A stretch of DNA of 64,000 nucleotides from Ascaris suum (lineage: Eukaryota > Nematoda > Chromadorea > Rhabditida > Ascarididae): the NCBI GenBank assembly GCA_013433145.1, contig CM024187.1, forward strand, positions 7,901,326-7,965,325, written 5' to 3'. Position numbers and translations under genes: made by a program. Within the stretch, counting starts at the first letter, position 1. Each line of letters starts with the position of its first letter. Shown here piece after piece: positions 1-12,600 of the stretch. Below the pieces are notes generated by a model that did not search any database, was not told the origin of the DNA, and worked only from the letters and a program-made list of their open reading frames with translations.

Positions 1-461
1 TTTGAATAGATAGAAGAGATATTTCTCCACTGTGATAGGGGTGCAAGGGGAGAACGAGATGAGGATATAAGAAAGATATAAGAAACTTGCGATTTCATGC
101 TTTACAACTCGAAATTCATGAGATGAGGAAAAAACCATGCGTGCTTTATAAAATTTATTCTCATTTCGTCTATTCTAAGTGCGGGATTCCCCGCGAGAAT
201 TGGAACTGGAAAATTGTCGCATACGAAACGACTCGCCGGAAGTTGGCGACATGCTAGGAGCCTGTCGTTGTTGCGTCACATTTTACAGTATCTTAAATCT
301 TCTGCTCTGTAGCGAGCAGTGCATCTTGATCATGTACGGAGAAGTCGAAAGCAGTCCATCCTCTCCCTTTCCCTCGAAATCCCCACTTCTGATATGTGTC
401 CGATCGGAAGCGATCAACAGTGCATGTTTTTTTAAGACTAAGCAAGCACGTACGTTTGTAG

Positions 462-682
462 TTGCCATCTGAAGCACTTGCATACCGCAATGCACAATGT
501 GCGGCTGGTGGCTACTCGGTTGGCGCACACAATGCCTCACCCAATACATCGGCTGCGGCAACAAGCCTCTCTTCATATGCGGCTCACGTACCTCGCGACT
601 GCATACCGCACACTACCGTGTCGTCGTTATCCACGATGTCAACCGTCAGCGGTGCTGTTGGATTGCAGGATTCGGATGATAG
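462..682 (+). CDS. Ser/Thr/Ala-rich exon (5'-most exon seen); possible 25-nt microexon follows at 1198-1222
   Basis: Open for 73 codons from a TTTGTAG acceptor ending at 461 to a donor AG|GTTAGT at 682 (phase 2). Composition is low-complexity, rich in Ser, Thr, Ala and His, like the linkers of the zinc-finger protein downstream. No Met opens the frame. A 25-nt candidate exon at 1198-1222 (acceptor ATTGCAG, donor GTTTAT) accepts phase 2 and gives SKKAITTRQ in phase 0. Membership of the finger gene is inferred from strand, composition and lack of another gene start. Confidence 0.5.
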
Positions 683-3600
683 GTTAGTGAACTCGAACTT
701 GCGATTTCCGTTGTTGTCATCTAGATTGCATCGAAGCTTTGCCTCAAGAAAGCACATCTTGAGAGTTGCCATATCTGAGTGGGACATTTCTTTGTTTCAG
801 TTGAAACTTTGCATCGCAGCAGTATCGTTACGCTAGTAACATGGAAAGCTTTAAATTGACATCACTTGTTTGTCCATGATCTCATCCTCGATCACGTATC
901 GGCAAGCTGCGAAGAGTACGAACCAATTTCGTGGTTTGATTTTGAGAAATAACGGTAACTCTCTTTATGGGCTTTTCACTTGTGGCGTGGACAGACGAGC
1001 ATTGGTGGTACTTCAACTGCATTATAGCAATGTGCTGATATGGATTAATTTTAAAAAAATTGATGAAGTTGCAGACTGCACTATAAGTTACAATTAATAA
1101 AAAATTTTCAAATTTCGTAACATTGCGAAATCTGATCGTCTTTCAATTCATTGCTTCAGCGAATTCATTACTAACAGTTTCCTCTCGCTAATTGCAGTAA
1201 AAAAGCGATCACGACAAGACAGGTTTATGCGATGGTCGCTGTTAGTGGCGATCATGAGGGTGCGGTATTTTGGTAGATTTCACGCCACAGCACACCTGAA
1301 GTTGAAAAAGACAGCTTCAGTTATAGTGGGGTGTTTCGCAGAAACCGACTCTGCGCATTTACACAGATACCATCCGCACGCTCAAGCCTCGATCGTACAA
1401 CGAGTTTAAAATTCGTCGACTTTTTTTGCCCACATTTCGAGTGTTTGCTCAATCTGACTATTTGGCTCTTTCTTTTCTTCCTTTTCTTTACGATGCACAT
1501 TTCCATCGTTGCAATTTTACAGCGATCCTATTCCATCAGTTATGTGCCATAGACCCTTCCACCACCTATTTGGTGCGCATACCCATGATACACACAAAGT
1601 CGTGCCGCTGTTTGACAGAGTTTCACATAGCCGAAGGCAAAGAAGCGGAAAGAGCCGGATGTTGATTTTCTTTTGGACAGGAAAATATTATCACAAAATT
1701 CATCATCCTTTGTTCTTTCCTCAATTTTTTCCTTAATTTCCATAATGTTTCTTTAATTACTTTTTTTACTGGAAGTGATCTATATTAGGAAGTTAATTTG
1801 CTAGCTCACGATCGCTTTTTGCTGATCCACATTTTTTCGTCATAGTCGTCGTCTTGTTGCCTTCATTTCAGCGCACCATAATTTCTCTCTCTTTTCTCTT
1901 CCTTCTCTCCTGTTTCCTTCGCTCTTAGGTCCGATTGAATTCGGTGAAAACAGTTTGTTTACGGCAAGGCTTAATCGTGGCGGCATTATTTTTTCAGCCG
2001 CTGAATTTTTCCACTGTCATCTTTTACCTCATTAGTGCTGTTCTCCTTGATCTCGTTAAGGTTGTCTTCATTTCCGTTTGCAGTCCTCCCGCCTTCGAAG
2101 TTTTTGTTTTATATGACGAAAGCATGTTATTTTTCACACATATGCATGCCGCAGAGTGACTTGTTTTTCAGTGTGAAAAAAGTGGTTTACTTGTCGCAGT
2201 GACAGGACCAGTGAAGTTTTCTTTTGGTGTGTCGTAGTCGTTCTCATAGCCTCCGAATGATACCCTAGTTTCGGAGACATCTCCTCTTATTTAATCCTCC
2301 TCGAGCAACGAGGTTTTGAGAAAAAGTTCAGTGGAGGCTCCATAAAGAAACATTTGAAAGTTTGTTAGTTGTTTACAATTAATTGAAACACTTTGGTTTG
2401 GGATAGCGTTCAGTGGGTTAACGTGGACTGCTTCAAGCTAATGCCTCAAAAAGAAGGCATGACGATTGCATCCAAGATGCATGCAATTCTTCCTCCCGCA
2501 CTCTGTCTGTCCCAGCTTTCGGCAGACAAAGACCAGGGACAAGACGGGGAATTTCAACTTAGCGTGAATTCAGAAATCCCAAAGTTTTTGGGGCAGCAGA
2601 GTTTTGTAAAATTTCTTTGATTAAAATAGAGTTGCTGGATTTTGTGGCCAGACATCAAAATTTTACATTTCATGTGACGCTAAACGCGGCATATGTTATA
2701 GATGCGAGTAGCATCTGAGTTGATACTCATGAGGAATGGCTCGATACGAGAGCATAAGATAAAAGTAATCGAAATACGCAATGAAACCAAGGGCCAAGCG
2801 GGCCTTAGGAGCTGGCAGAATATTCCGCTCTCCGTTTCACTCGTCAAACCATCCAGTTTCATGGGGCATCGACATATAAATATGCTTGCGAAACAATGCG
2901 CCCGTATTTTAGATAGTTGAGCCGATCACGGAGTGTCATTAACAGGACATCTGTTTTTTCTGGCCGACCAGTGAAGAATTCACATAAAACTTTTTTGCTT
3001 TCAGATTTCTATAATATCTTTAAAGTGGATGGATCAGCACGGAATGCAATAGGGAGGCCATCGTGCGGTATACGTTATGCCCACTGTTTTTGTAACTGAA
3101 TGGATAAGTCTTCCTTTCAATGAAGAAAACAAAAATCATCTTTTATCAGCACGAGCCTAGTAATATGAAAAAAATATGTGGACGATGGGTGATGAGGTGT
3201 AGAAGGTAATAGAATATTGGAAATACCTACAATTCGGTAGGGGGAGTGTAGCGAGTAACGTGACGACAACGTGATACGTAATGGCAAGAAAAGAATGGAC
3301 AGTGGCGAATTAAAATTTGTTAGAGATTCGAAGCTGGAGAGGACTACTGGAATTTAATTGTTGAACGAATAGTTAGAGACTTTTTGCATGTACATACGTT
3401 GCAAGCAAAGAGATTCTGGTGAATCGCTTGCTGGCAGTGGAGGATTGTCTCGCGTCTGGCAACTAGGCAGATATACGTGCTGAAAAACGTGTGTTTTATA
3501 CTGCTCTTTTTACGACTTCCCTCTTCGGCTGTGTAATATTATTCTACAACGGAAAACGTCATTCGTAATTTAGTAATTTAGATGCTTTCTTATTGCATAA

Positions 3601-6600
3601 TAGCAACAAATGGTCGAAACGGACGGTCGTGAATAAGATAGTGCAACGCATCAGTTTTCGGCACATACATCAAGTTGCCAGATAAAACGCCAGTTCTGCA
3701 GAGCCAGTAGGTCAATTTGAAGTTCATAGTAATCAATCATGAACTTAGAAACTATTTTTTAAACTTTGAAATTGCCTCAGAAAGCCTCCACAGAATCTGT
3801 AACCTGTGCTAGAGGCTTTATCCGCGGCATGCCGCTGTTAGCTTCACCAACTTCAGAACTGCTCTGTCCAGTTTCAGCATTAAAGTAGTGACGAGTAACG
3901 GAAATGCAGCCGTGCAACACTTCCCTTTCGATATTATAAACCTCAGATTTGTGATGCAATTTCAAGCGGCCGACTTTTGTTGAATACTTCGCCAATGTCC
4001 CCACAAAGTGCATAAGTCCGATATTTCTGATATGGTCCGCCAAGCAGTTATTCGGGTGGTTGCGAGGTAGTTGATCTGCTTGGTAAGAATCCGAGCTACT
4101 GGGCATCTAAGCTGATACTGAGTGTTAAATGTGTAAGAATCACATTGTTCACAATAATTTCAACTATTCTGAAAGTAGAGTTGTCAAGAAGCTATTTTGG
4201 CAACGGCTTGAAACATCACCAAAAAGAATTTCCTTTGGAAGGGGCCTATTGCTGTTTTTTTAAGCCGTAAGGACCGAACTGCTGTGTTTGAGGAGGTAGC
4301 GAAGCGAGTAAACTAATCCTGTTGACGCGTTTTCAACAGGTGAGACAGGGTGAGCTTCGGCATCGTAAGAAGTTGCCACAGGACGTTTTTTAATGACCTC
4401 GTCAGCTTCATTTTGCATCATAAAAGCAAGCAAGATTCTGTCGTCTCTTGTGTAGATCTCCTTAAGGAAAGATGTGAGATGTTCACACTTTACCTGGCCA
4501 CCCAAAGAAGTCTTTAACACTCGAATACTTTATCGGTTTTTAGTTTCTGCACTCACGCATTTGAAAAATTCCCAGATCAGAATACTCGCTGTTTACCGTT
4601 TTTCACCAGGCGTTTACGCCGTTCGTAATATCCACATGACGGTTTTGCAAAAGCAGTTGTACCTGCAGGCTTTAGCATGTTCTTTCCAAGGAAATGTCGC
4701 TTCATGGCTAGATAGTCGAGGTAAACAAGCATGACACTATCTAAAACTCCATGTGTTTAGAACGGTGCAATTATGTTAATCAGCGTTGGCTTCAGCGATT
4801 AAGGATTGAAACTACCGTGCAGACATATACAAACGACACATACGTACATAAGTGCGCAAACACAGCGTTGCCTTATTCCGCCGTTGCAAAACAAAATTAT
4901 AGAAGTGCATAAAAACAACGGAATGACGTAGAGAGAAGCAGAATTCTGCGTCATGGAGCAAGGACTTCATATTGGAAAAAAACAGTTTGGATTGCGAAAG
5001 TGCGTTTCTCAAGAAATCTGCGAGGCACAAAGATGAAACTTGTGAGAAACGGGAAAGTTGTGAGCAGCCTGAGAGCAGAGTTGAGCATTTGATTGAAACC
5101 TTGCTTCATTCAGGTAATGTTCTTAGTTAGCAATATTTGCACAAAGAATTAACTCACTTTATGGCTCTCGAAACGTGATATGATAGTGTGGTTGAAAGGC
5201 GGTTACTGTAGAAATTTCTTGTTGATTGCCTGAACCCGGTCAGAAATGCACTTTTCCTACCGTAGTGGAGGAATGCATGAGAGTGTGGACGGGTGGCTAT
5301 CGCGCTAGTGCATATGTATCGTCTGTAATATGTCTCCACGCAAACATACAATATACATGTGCGAATCCGTATGAGTTTATAAATGTACGCATGTAATCTA
5401 TCTGTCTATAACAATACATGCGTACATCCGCACCTAATATATTTGTAATATATTTCCATATTTATATTTTTATTTTATTATATATTTACATTTATTTATA
5501 TTTATATTTATTTATATTTACATTTTTATTTTTATTTATATATATTTATACATGTCATTGTCATTTCGTTGTTGGGTCGGTCTCGGTCAGGTATTTCTTC
5601 CTACCACTTCTCGGATCGGAGATCGAGAAGTCGAGTGGTGCAGTGGAATTAGCTACTCATTTTTCATCAGTAGAAGGGGTGGGGTAGGGTAAGATGGCGT
5701 CCTTGTTGAGCATTTCGTGGAGAGTAAAGCGTTGTTTCGGTCTTCGGCCTTCGCTTGCTCCTGAGTCCACAATGTTTTTTCCTTTCTATTTAATGGAATG
5801 ATCGTGATGGTCGAGCCATGGTAGCGTTGAATAAAATACCATGCAACATTCGAACGAGCGTCGATAGAGCCTTTATTTTTTAAAACCGTGTATGTCGCTT
5901 CGAAGATTCAGTCGTTCTGGTTTGAGAGGAAAAGTTTCGGGCCTTTTATATATAATTCCGTACATATGTCTGTACTTGCGCAGGCGAGCCTGTCTACTTG
6001 TGCAACATTGCTTCATTGGAGGCGACTGTAACATCCCTCATCCTTTATGATCCTGAGATCCTTTACTTTCGCGACTGTTTAGAATTGTTGCTCATCGAGA
6101 CAAGGTGATACGGAAGTTAGAGGAATTACTCACACCTTCCATTATATAGAGCTGATGTCACTTGCACTTTTTCAAAACGGACGCATTTTCGGAATAAAGC
6201 AGCGATTATGGGTCTCATGCCATTTTCAGAGTAAACGTGCGTTTGGGGGAGGAGAGAGTGGCTTGCGAAAAAAAGATCTAACAGATTTGGGAGGAAGTTA
6301 TATTCTTGTTTTCTAGGCATTGACCACTGTAAGGGAGTGTTCATATGTTTGAATTTATCTCAAATGAGGTCTAGTACATGAAGGCATGGATTATCACGTG
6401 AAGTGTGCACACAGCCTTACAATGTCAAAACCATTATGGCAAAAGCATCTACAGATCATCGCATGTATCGATTCTGAGTATCGCCTACGGACATAGAAGT
6501 GCTGACAGAGCTGTTTCATCTAAAATGCAAAAAAGATGCGTTCATTGTGGAAGTTTTCAGTATCAAAGGTCCACATTTGACGCACACCTCTCCCCTTCTC

Positions 6601-9600
6601 TTCTTCATTTTGTCTCTCCTTTCCTTCTTTCCAGTATTTTTTTTCCTTTGTGAACATTTCAGCTTCATGCAGAACATTTCTTATATCAGATAATTTTCAT
6701 TTGAGCTGGGTGACTCTGTGATCGTTTACAGTGATTTTTTCGCTAGTGAAGTTTTTCCTCTCAAAGCTTGTAGTGATTTTCACGCTGTTAAGGAAATCTT
6801 AACAAAACATCTTCCGACGTATTTGAAGTGGAACTAGATTCTTCCGTCATAAATCTGGAGTGCAAAAAAGTTTTTAGTCTTAGGTCAGATTTATCTTTAC
6901 ACGGTGCATAAAAGTCCTTTTCATGAGTTTTACAGATGCTCCGCCGTTTTACGCTCATTGTTGCCTTCTGTTGAGATGTTTCAGCTGTGTAATTGTGCTT
7001 GTTTTTGTGTACGTGCAATACTTTCTTTGTTTTCTTCTTTCAGTTTGTATCTCAACATTTGGCTGCTCTCGCCTTCGCATTGCTGTAGTTGTGTTGTGTT
7101 GTTGTGGTGTGTGTATGTGTGTTCATGGTGTTTGTCGTTGTTTATTTCTTTGCATGATTGCGATTGCAGTAGGAAGGATCGATGAGTGAATCGTGACGAA
7201 ATAAAGCAATTTCCCACTCGTGTTTAATGCTGGCCTAAGCGGTGGTTACATCACTACTCCACTACCGTTATCTCAGGCTTTTATGATAGCTGTGTTCTCC
7301 TTTCAATAAGGAAACACCATATTCTGCACTGCTGATTTTGTTTCTTTTGTATGAATCAAAGATCAAGGACAATTTATTGCTATTATGGAGTTTAAAAAAT
7401 TTGCAACTTATGAATTATTATGCCGTTCACTTAAGGCAGATATCGTAGTGATCGTAATCGTTTTACATCCGTCATAAATTTGTTCAAGCTTGTCGCTGGA
7501 ATTGCCTCAATGAAGATTATGAAAAATTGAGCTAGTAGCGTCAAGTAAATCTTTTCACTTTGGTACGATGATAGATGAATGCGGTGGGCGATTGAGAACA
7601 GCGCGGAGGAGCGGTGTTGGCGAAACGCAGTTCGCTCATCTACTCTAGTGAAATCATTAACGCGTGTGCAGCAACAACCATATTACCAAACTGCGTCAAG
7701 TGATTCCTGCTCCATCACCGCAGCTCTCTTGGTAATTTCGGTGTGTTGCAGATGAAAGTGTGGATACCGCGAAAAATTTTGTTCCAGATTAGGGCCTGAG
7801 TGCGAAGATTCTTTCTTGGAGAGCGCGGTCGCCGAACTGGCTCAGAACGACGATCTCAGCATGATCACGCCTGGAAGGTAAAACAGTTGAATTTGCTGAT
7901 TTAGCATTTCCATGCCACCTTATCCTTCGTTCGCCTCCAAACAATGTTGTGACGAAAGTGTACTAATCGGCGACTTCAAACTGAATTTTTCTCATGAGGT
8001 GTACATGCACCGTTTATTTATAGCGAGAAGTTTGGGTTTTGTTCAAAATGAACGAATTTTATTCTCGTAAATGTTTTGTTCTTAGTTTGGCTTCGGGTCT
8101 TTTGGATGATGATCACTCGCTACCTCACACTAGCGCTTAACGAAGATGGGCTCGACATTAGCTCTGTCTCTGCCTCTGAACAAGCAAGCTTCTCGAACAG
8201 CGCTACGACGAGCATTTCGGATAGCACCGCCAGCCAGATACGCGCCGCTAGCTCGTTCCTTTTTTCCACCAACTTTTGTTTTTATCGTTACTATTTTTAC
8301 ACATCATGCAAAGCATGCTTCGTGACTAAGCTGAAATGATGATGGTCATGAGAGGGTGTTCGCCTTGAATGCACCAGTTTGTTGAAGGGAAGGAGGTGCT
8401 GCGACTAACGCAAACTTTTTGCCGTTTTTCATTCAGGTAGGAGAGTCGTGCGGTTTTATTTTTTATAACTGTATTCCCATTTTGCCGTTTAGACATTAAA
8501 GTACTCTACTGCTTCACTGCAATCTTCTTTGTTCTCCTGTCTATAAAGATTGCTTACTTCTAAATGTCTTTGTAACTTGTAAGTTCGAGTCCTTGGCGTA
8601 TGCCGATGTCGGATATTCAGTTGCCGCTATTAAAATTCGGTCTTTACTTAATGAGTAAATAAATTCGTGTCCAATTTGCTGATAACTGGAGTCTTCAGTG
8701 AAGAACTGAAATGATTGTGGTGACGAGAAAGTTCCCATTAGTTGCTGATTGGATATATCTCGTCACTTATGTAAATACAGGCCACCAATATTTCAGCAAA
8801 AATACATTTTCGGAATGTTTGTTTGAAAGTTTGGTTTTGCCTTATGAAGAAAATGTTGCACAATGCCGTTTTGCAGGTTGATGTAGCCGCACTGTATCAG
8901 TGCGAGTCTTGCAATAAGAGGGTCAGCTCAAGCCGTAGTTTGAAACGCCACCGAAGTACGTGCAAGCTTTATCAGCTGGACTTTGGTCATTTGCTGCAGC
9001 AGCAAGGAATCGCTCAAACTACTCACAACACTGGCAGCGATTCAGCGTGGTTAGATGCCTATTGATTTCTGTGCTTGTTTTCTGAACAGACGGTGGTTGG
9101 ATGCGTCTTTCAACGAGAATGATTTTGTGGTTTCCGACTTCGAGCCTATTGTTCTTCTAATTGAGAGGAGGACTGAACTTGTGCTCTATTTGCATTACTG
9201 GGGGACGGTTTTGAAGAGGGCTCACCGCTAAATATACCACAAATGGTTCTTCACATAAACATCATCACTGCAGAAAAGGAACTGAATTGTTTTAAATTAA
9301 AAACTTCAGAATGAGAGAAGCACTGCAAACGACAGCTTTCAGTGCTGTGTTGTGGTCCATTTCTATGAAAGCAAGCTAGTGCCCGTCATTTTATGTAGAT
9401 GGGGAATGCAGATTGGCACAGTTGGAGGACGGCACATGACACAGAATTGTAAGGACAGCGCACAAGCAAAGGTGAGGGAAGGGGGAAGGGGTTGACCCCT
9501 CACTTTCGTCTAGTTGGATGGCCGACTTCTGATTTTCGAGATGGTGCGCAGGTTGTCATTTTTGGCCAGAATTGTGCCACTCGCTGGTTTTCGTTGTTTT

Positions 9601-12600
9601 GCTAGTCGCGTTGCGGATTTTCTATATTACAGAATTTTTATCAGAACTTTGCATTGGAATTTTTTGATTTGTGGAATGATGATTGCCTTTGGTGCTAGGT
9701 CCCTTCTGGAGAGCGTTCTACAGTTATTTTGCAGTTCCTTCGCAACTATTAAATTTTTTTTGCAATATCAAAATCTTTAGCTTCTTCTAATGCGCCTTCA
9801 CTATCTGCCAATTGTGATTTACTTGTTGAAGTTGCAAGGAGGGGGGGGGGGATGGGGGGAGTGAGAAAAGTTGGATTGCAACCTGTTTGTTAGCTTATCT
9901 ATGATAGTGCGGTATAAAACCTTTGATCTCCATGTTCTCACTAACTTTTACCTGCATGCGTAATAACACTGCACACTGTAGAACGGTTTCCCACTGTCAC
10001 TGGTTTTGTTTTTTAAATATTGATAACTCGTTGCAAGTGAAGGGTGTGGGGAAGGGGTATTTCAAAAGCTTTCATCTAGGAGAATGTTGTTGAAAAAAGA
10101 TACTACAAGCTGATGTTCACGATGGAGTGCTTTCCAGGTTTTATTGTTCTTGCGAGCTCAGTGCATGTCACAATGATTTAGGATCGTTGTCGGCAAATTG
10201 CAGTCATCGGTTCATTGTAAGCGAAGAAGTTAGCATCGTTTATCTTTTCGCGTAGTGAATATAAGTACATAATGAGGTAATTCTCCTTTTGCATGCCCGC
10301 ACATGGTTGTATTTGACAATGCGGTCCTTTCAAATCACTATCTATCGGAGCCGTAATAGTGAAGTTCGGTGAGCATGATGGAAATTCTATAGCGTAATCT
10401 AAACCTGTCTTATGACTCAATTGGTTGCACTGAGAAGTATACGCACCTAATATTGATAACAGTCTCCATAATGTCGAGGTTTTATTTCACAGATTATTGG
10501 AACACGCTTATACGTATATCTTTCGCCCAAGCAGCCTCACCCTGCTCACGTTTTGTTCACATTATTGGGTACCACCTACGTGTAGTTTTTAGTTCTTTTA
10601 TTGCAGTGAACATTTCGCTTATTTTAGTAACTTCGTTCATTACATGGTTTTTCATTATCGAAGCTCAACTTTAAGCAGGTTGACCTTCCATTGGATTAGA
10701 GCATTTGCAGAGCCAATTTGCAGCTCCAGGAATGACGTTAGTTTCATCTGAAACAAACTCCATCCGAATACAGTCAACGTCGGACCGAGGAGTATTGAAA
10801 TAGAGGGAAAACAAGAGTTTCGATTTATAACAGATCAGAAGGGACATTGGGGCGAAAGCCATATTTTGTTATTCTCTACTGTGTGGGCGTAGGTAATCAC
10901 CGATTGGGCACTGCGAACATTGCGATCAGTTTGCTATGTGCTAAGTAAAAGGCCGTGGATGAGCTGTGTGATGGAAGGCTGCGGTATGTCGTCCTCCTTC
11001 CATGCACCCATTCTCGCTCCTTCGATTTAACTCAGATCATCTACGGGATATTAGAACCGATTTTGTCTTGTTTCTGTATGTGTTATGCTCAGGCCACATT
11101 GTTTCGCGCTTTCATTTCTCAATTACTGTTTAGCGGGAATGTCTAGAAAGACTACGATATTTTTTGTGATTGGTGCTGAAGATTTGCGAAGAATGTGGAG
11201 CAGTTTTAATAACAAATAATAAATATCTCGAGCAGGAAAAAAGCAATTTGGAGGCACTCAGCAACGCAAAAAGCTGAAAAGAGCACTAACGTGGAATTCT
11301 TAGTGGTACCATAAAAATACCATGTCAGAGTAATGTGGGCGTTGTTATAACAAAATTTTTCAAGGCGATCTAACAGAATAGGCCTAAAATTGTGCTGAAG
11401 CAAACGTTACTTGGCAACTTCTGAAGGATTTTAAGAGTTTGCGGGCAATCATCTCAGATTGCATTGTTCCCATTGCGATGGGTATTACTAAACTGATGCA
11501 TTTACAGCCTGGATATTTTCTCGATTGAATAGGGAGGGATCCGAATCCAGCCAGTTCTTCCCTTTCATACTGAATTTTTCATTATTTCTGTGAACTTCGC
11601 GAGTAGTTGACAGCTAACTTTCGCGTATAATTCGGCCAGGCATGAAGCCTTTGGGGTTTGTGATGGAAAGACATCATAGCTTTTATAAAGTTTACAGCGT
11701 TTTATATTTTTTGGTTTCGTAAGCGATTTAAGAAGCAAAAAGAATAAACTCCGCAGGCTTCATTTGCACTGAGAGTTTTTTCGAAATGTCGTTTCTTTGT
11801 TCATTAACTTCGTAGGTTCGAAAAGTTAGCATTATTTGAAAGCAGATGGATGTTCGAGAGGTAAGGGCTAATAAGCAGAGTAATACGGTGGTTAATTGTA
11901 ACAGATATCTGCGCTTTTTTCTCCTATTTTTTTCGCTTGTGGCTGTACCAGTTCCAGAAATTGTTTCTCTTTAAGTTCTTGTTTGCATTTCGGTGACTGT
12001 CTCCTCATATCGCACCTGTTGTTTGCACGTTTTCAGCAGTTTGCAGTTTTCTTTGCGTCGTTTAGTTTGTTAATTTTCTTGTTTGCATAGGCAGCTAAAA
12101 TCTGAAGGAGAGGACGTAGTTTTTTCTTAAGCGTGAAAGATGTCTGTCTGAAAGAAAGTATGTTGTTAAGGTTTCGATAGCACTGACTCTTGCTTCGTGG
12201 TTTCTGAGAAGCGAACTTCAGTGCATGTGCTAAGCCAACTGCTGCTTTTGAATCATTTTGCAAAGAAGTTTTTGTTTCTCAATGAAATTGCATTTCATTC
12301 TTGTGGCCATTTATCTGGATTGGTTCTTTTATTTCTCGGACTCCAGCTATTTCGTGAGGTTAAGTTGCCATTACTAATTGTCGAATCGGTCCCAACCTTA
12401 GCTAACATATACTTCCTTATCAGTCGATCCGGAAAAAGAAAGAATCTTACCGGAGAAGTTGGCACGATGTGCTTTTGCATACCGCTCACTGAAGCAGCCA
12501 GTTTCTTGAGTTTTAGATTAGTGGCAACAAATAACGTTGTATGATACATTCATGTTTTAACTGATCAACTCGATCATACGGATCGTTCGCAGAATGGTCG

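Larger units (their letters stand above)
683..7671 (+). other. Long intron (or introns) of the finger-BTB gene, host of the minus-strand nested gene
   Basis: Apart from the possible microexon 1198-1222 and the nested gene 3777-6344 no convincing plus-strand exon was found. It contains an AT-rich simple repeat at 5440-5551. Confidence 0.5.

Noticed and set aside
2393..2620. 75-codon plus-strand frame in the first large intron
   Set aside because: No donor within it and phase does not connect to flanking exons.
8580..8605. TTCGAGTCC, like a tRNA T-loop
   Set aside because: Stem does not pair and no A box upstream.
12033..12549. Two adjacent minus-strand frames as a second nested gene
   Set aside because: Lys/Asn-rich composition expected from A-rich strand, splice phases could not be chained.
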